DNA from: an uncultured Eubacterium sp.
GTDB lineage: Bacteria; Bacillota; Clostridia; Lachnospirales; CAG-274
Direction: 5' to 3'
Length of the DNA stretch: 5,772 bases
Assembly (NCBI GenBank): GCA_900543365.1
Contig: UQRG01000101.1
Span: 1-5,772, forward strand
Of this stretch, positions 5,566 to 5,772 are shown in pieces; the stretch's first letter is position 1; each line of letters starts with the position of its first letter. The notes under the pieces were generated by a model. That model searched no databases and had not been told where the DNA came from. It saw nothing but the letters and a program-made list of their open reading frames with translations. The translations under genes and the position numbers were made by a program.

Positions 5566-5587
5566 CAATCTCTTATAACCCTTTTCA

Positions 5588-5772
5588 GTTAAAAATACAT
5601 AATGTTAATAAGAATCTCATCAACTAGGAATATTTTTGTCTATATTAACTTATCTAAACTGACTATTAAGACTATCAATCACATTGTTAGTATACATAAT
5701 CTTTCTAATAAAATAAAAAACAAAGAATGTGATAAATTTATCTAGTTTTTCCACCAACTAAAAAAAAGACTA
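5588..5772 (-). mobile_element. Decayed IS256-family (Mutator-type) transposase fragment
   Basis: Translating the minus strand from the right edge gives pieces of the IS256-family transposase core in the correct order. First comes SWWKN (about 5754-5740), then after a frameshift LDKFITFF and IRKIMYTNNVIDSLNSQFR (about 5706-5653), which corresponds to the family's IYTTNAIESLNSQxR signature containing the third catalytic acidic residue region (here Asp in VIDS where relatives have Glu). A TAA follows at 5652-5650, then NIPS, two stops, and in a third frame DEILINIMYF (5621-5592), matching the family's DEAxxKxLYL. At least three stops and two frame changes make it inactive. The C-terminal part after this motif is missing, and the rest lies beyond the window. 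No terminal inverted repeat could be placed. Confidence 0.72.

Larger units (their letters stand above)
5169..5587 (-). pseudogene. APH-like (phosphotransferase enzyme family) remnant, C-terminal part
   Basis: Reading the minus strand in the frame ending at TAA 5171-5169 gives a coherent protein broken by stops: TAA at 5507-5505, TGA at 5453-5451 and TAG at 5357-5355. Between them are SYSNPFMKLFELSL, WSGYENCQIDFGLFQAFLQV, VYTNAGGELPVD, EKLYDCNNGILEWLEYNVKR, VLGIDC, then a helical tail EQVEETVQHIIFYAEMKKQI. The 'NPFMKLFEL' and 'WLEYNVKRxLG' signatures are typical of the C-terminal lobe of the phosphotransferase enzyme (APH) family. The TAG falls where Trp would follow PVD and the TGA where Arg may stand before WSGYE, both explicable by single transitions. 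Upstream, GYKRLMLKYPDCDLVINS in another frame (about 5580-5527) may belong to it through a frameshift near 5525. The N-terminal ATP-binding half and the HGD catalytic loop are absent, so it is not functional. Family assignment is from recognised patterns, not a search. Confidence 0.65.

Noticed and set aside
1..5772. CRISPR array, tRNA, rRNA or retron-like RNA
   Set aside because: No regularly spaced repeats, cloverleaf sequence, rRNA-like sequence or reverse transcriptase was seen on either strand.

Overview
The window looks like a chromosomal piece of a low-GC Gram-positive bacterium, most likely a gut-type clostridium (Lachnospiraceae/Ruminococcaceae-like). The basis is the strong A+T bias, GGAGG-type ribosome binding sites, consensus sigma-A promoters, and a short proline-tRNA ligase without editing domain that carries a C-terminal cysteine cluster. 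Genus cannot be decided from the sequence alone.

Layout. (1) Positions 1-857, minus strand: the N-terminal 285 residues of a CorC/HlyC-type membrane protein (DUF21 plus start of the CBS pair), running off the left edge. (2) Positions 858-1105: a divergent intergenic region with one good sigma-A promoter on each strand and a perfect 9-bp hairpin in the proS leader. (3) Positions 1106-3696, plus strand: a tight operon of proS, a 144-residue tail-anchored protein of unknown function, and a PAP2-superfamily membrane protein. The last two overlap by ATGA. A strong terminator follows at 3701-3735. (4) Positions 3741-4071: an intergenic stretch with a second hairpin that looks like a terminator for leftward transcription, a long imperfect hairpin, and a small cysteine-rich reading frame that may be a mobile-element remnant. 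(5) Positions 4072-5160, minus strand: a two-gene unit, a GNAT acetyltransferase followed by a RibD-C/dihydrofolate-reductase-like protein, with a near-consensus promoter at 5132-5160. (6) Positions 5169-5772, minus strand: decayed DNA, a pseudogene resembling the C-terminal part of an aminoglycoside-phosphotransferase-family (APH-like) protein, and next to it a broken IS256-family transposase fragment running off the right edge.

Interpretation. The left two thirds are ordinary core genome: translation, membrane and ion homeostasis, lipid-phosphate metabolism. The right third looks like an acquired accessory patch in which small drug- or metabolite-modifying enzymes sit beside a dead phosphotransferase and a dead transposase. 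Two repeat pairs there are not explained by the genes: a 13-bp direct repeat flanking the acetyltransferase gene, which is part of a partly duplicated promoter/leader, and a 13-bp inverted repeat bracketing most of the phosphotransferase remnant. I see no convincing wholly new system. The best leads are the acetyltransferase insertion scar, the pseudogene patch, and the uncharacterised tail-anchored protein coupled to an atypical PAP2 enzyme.
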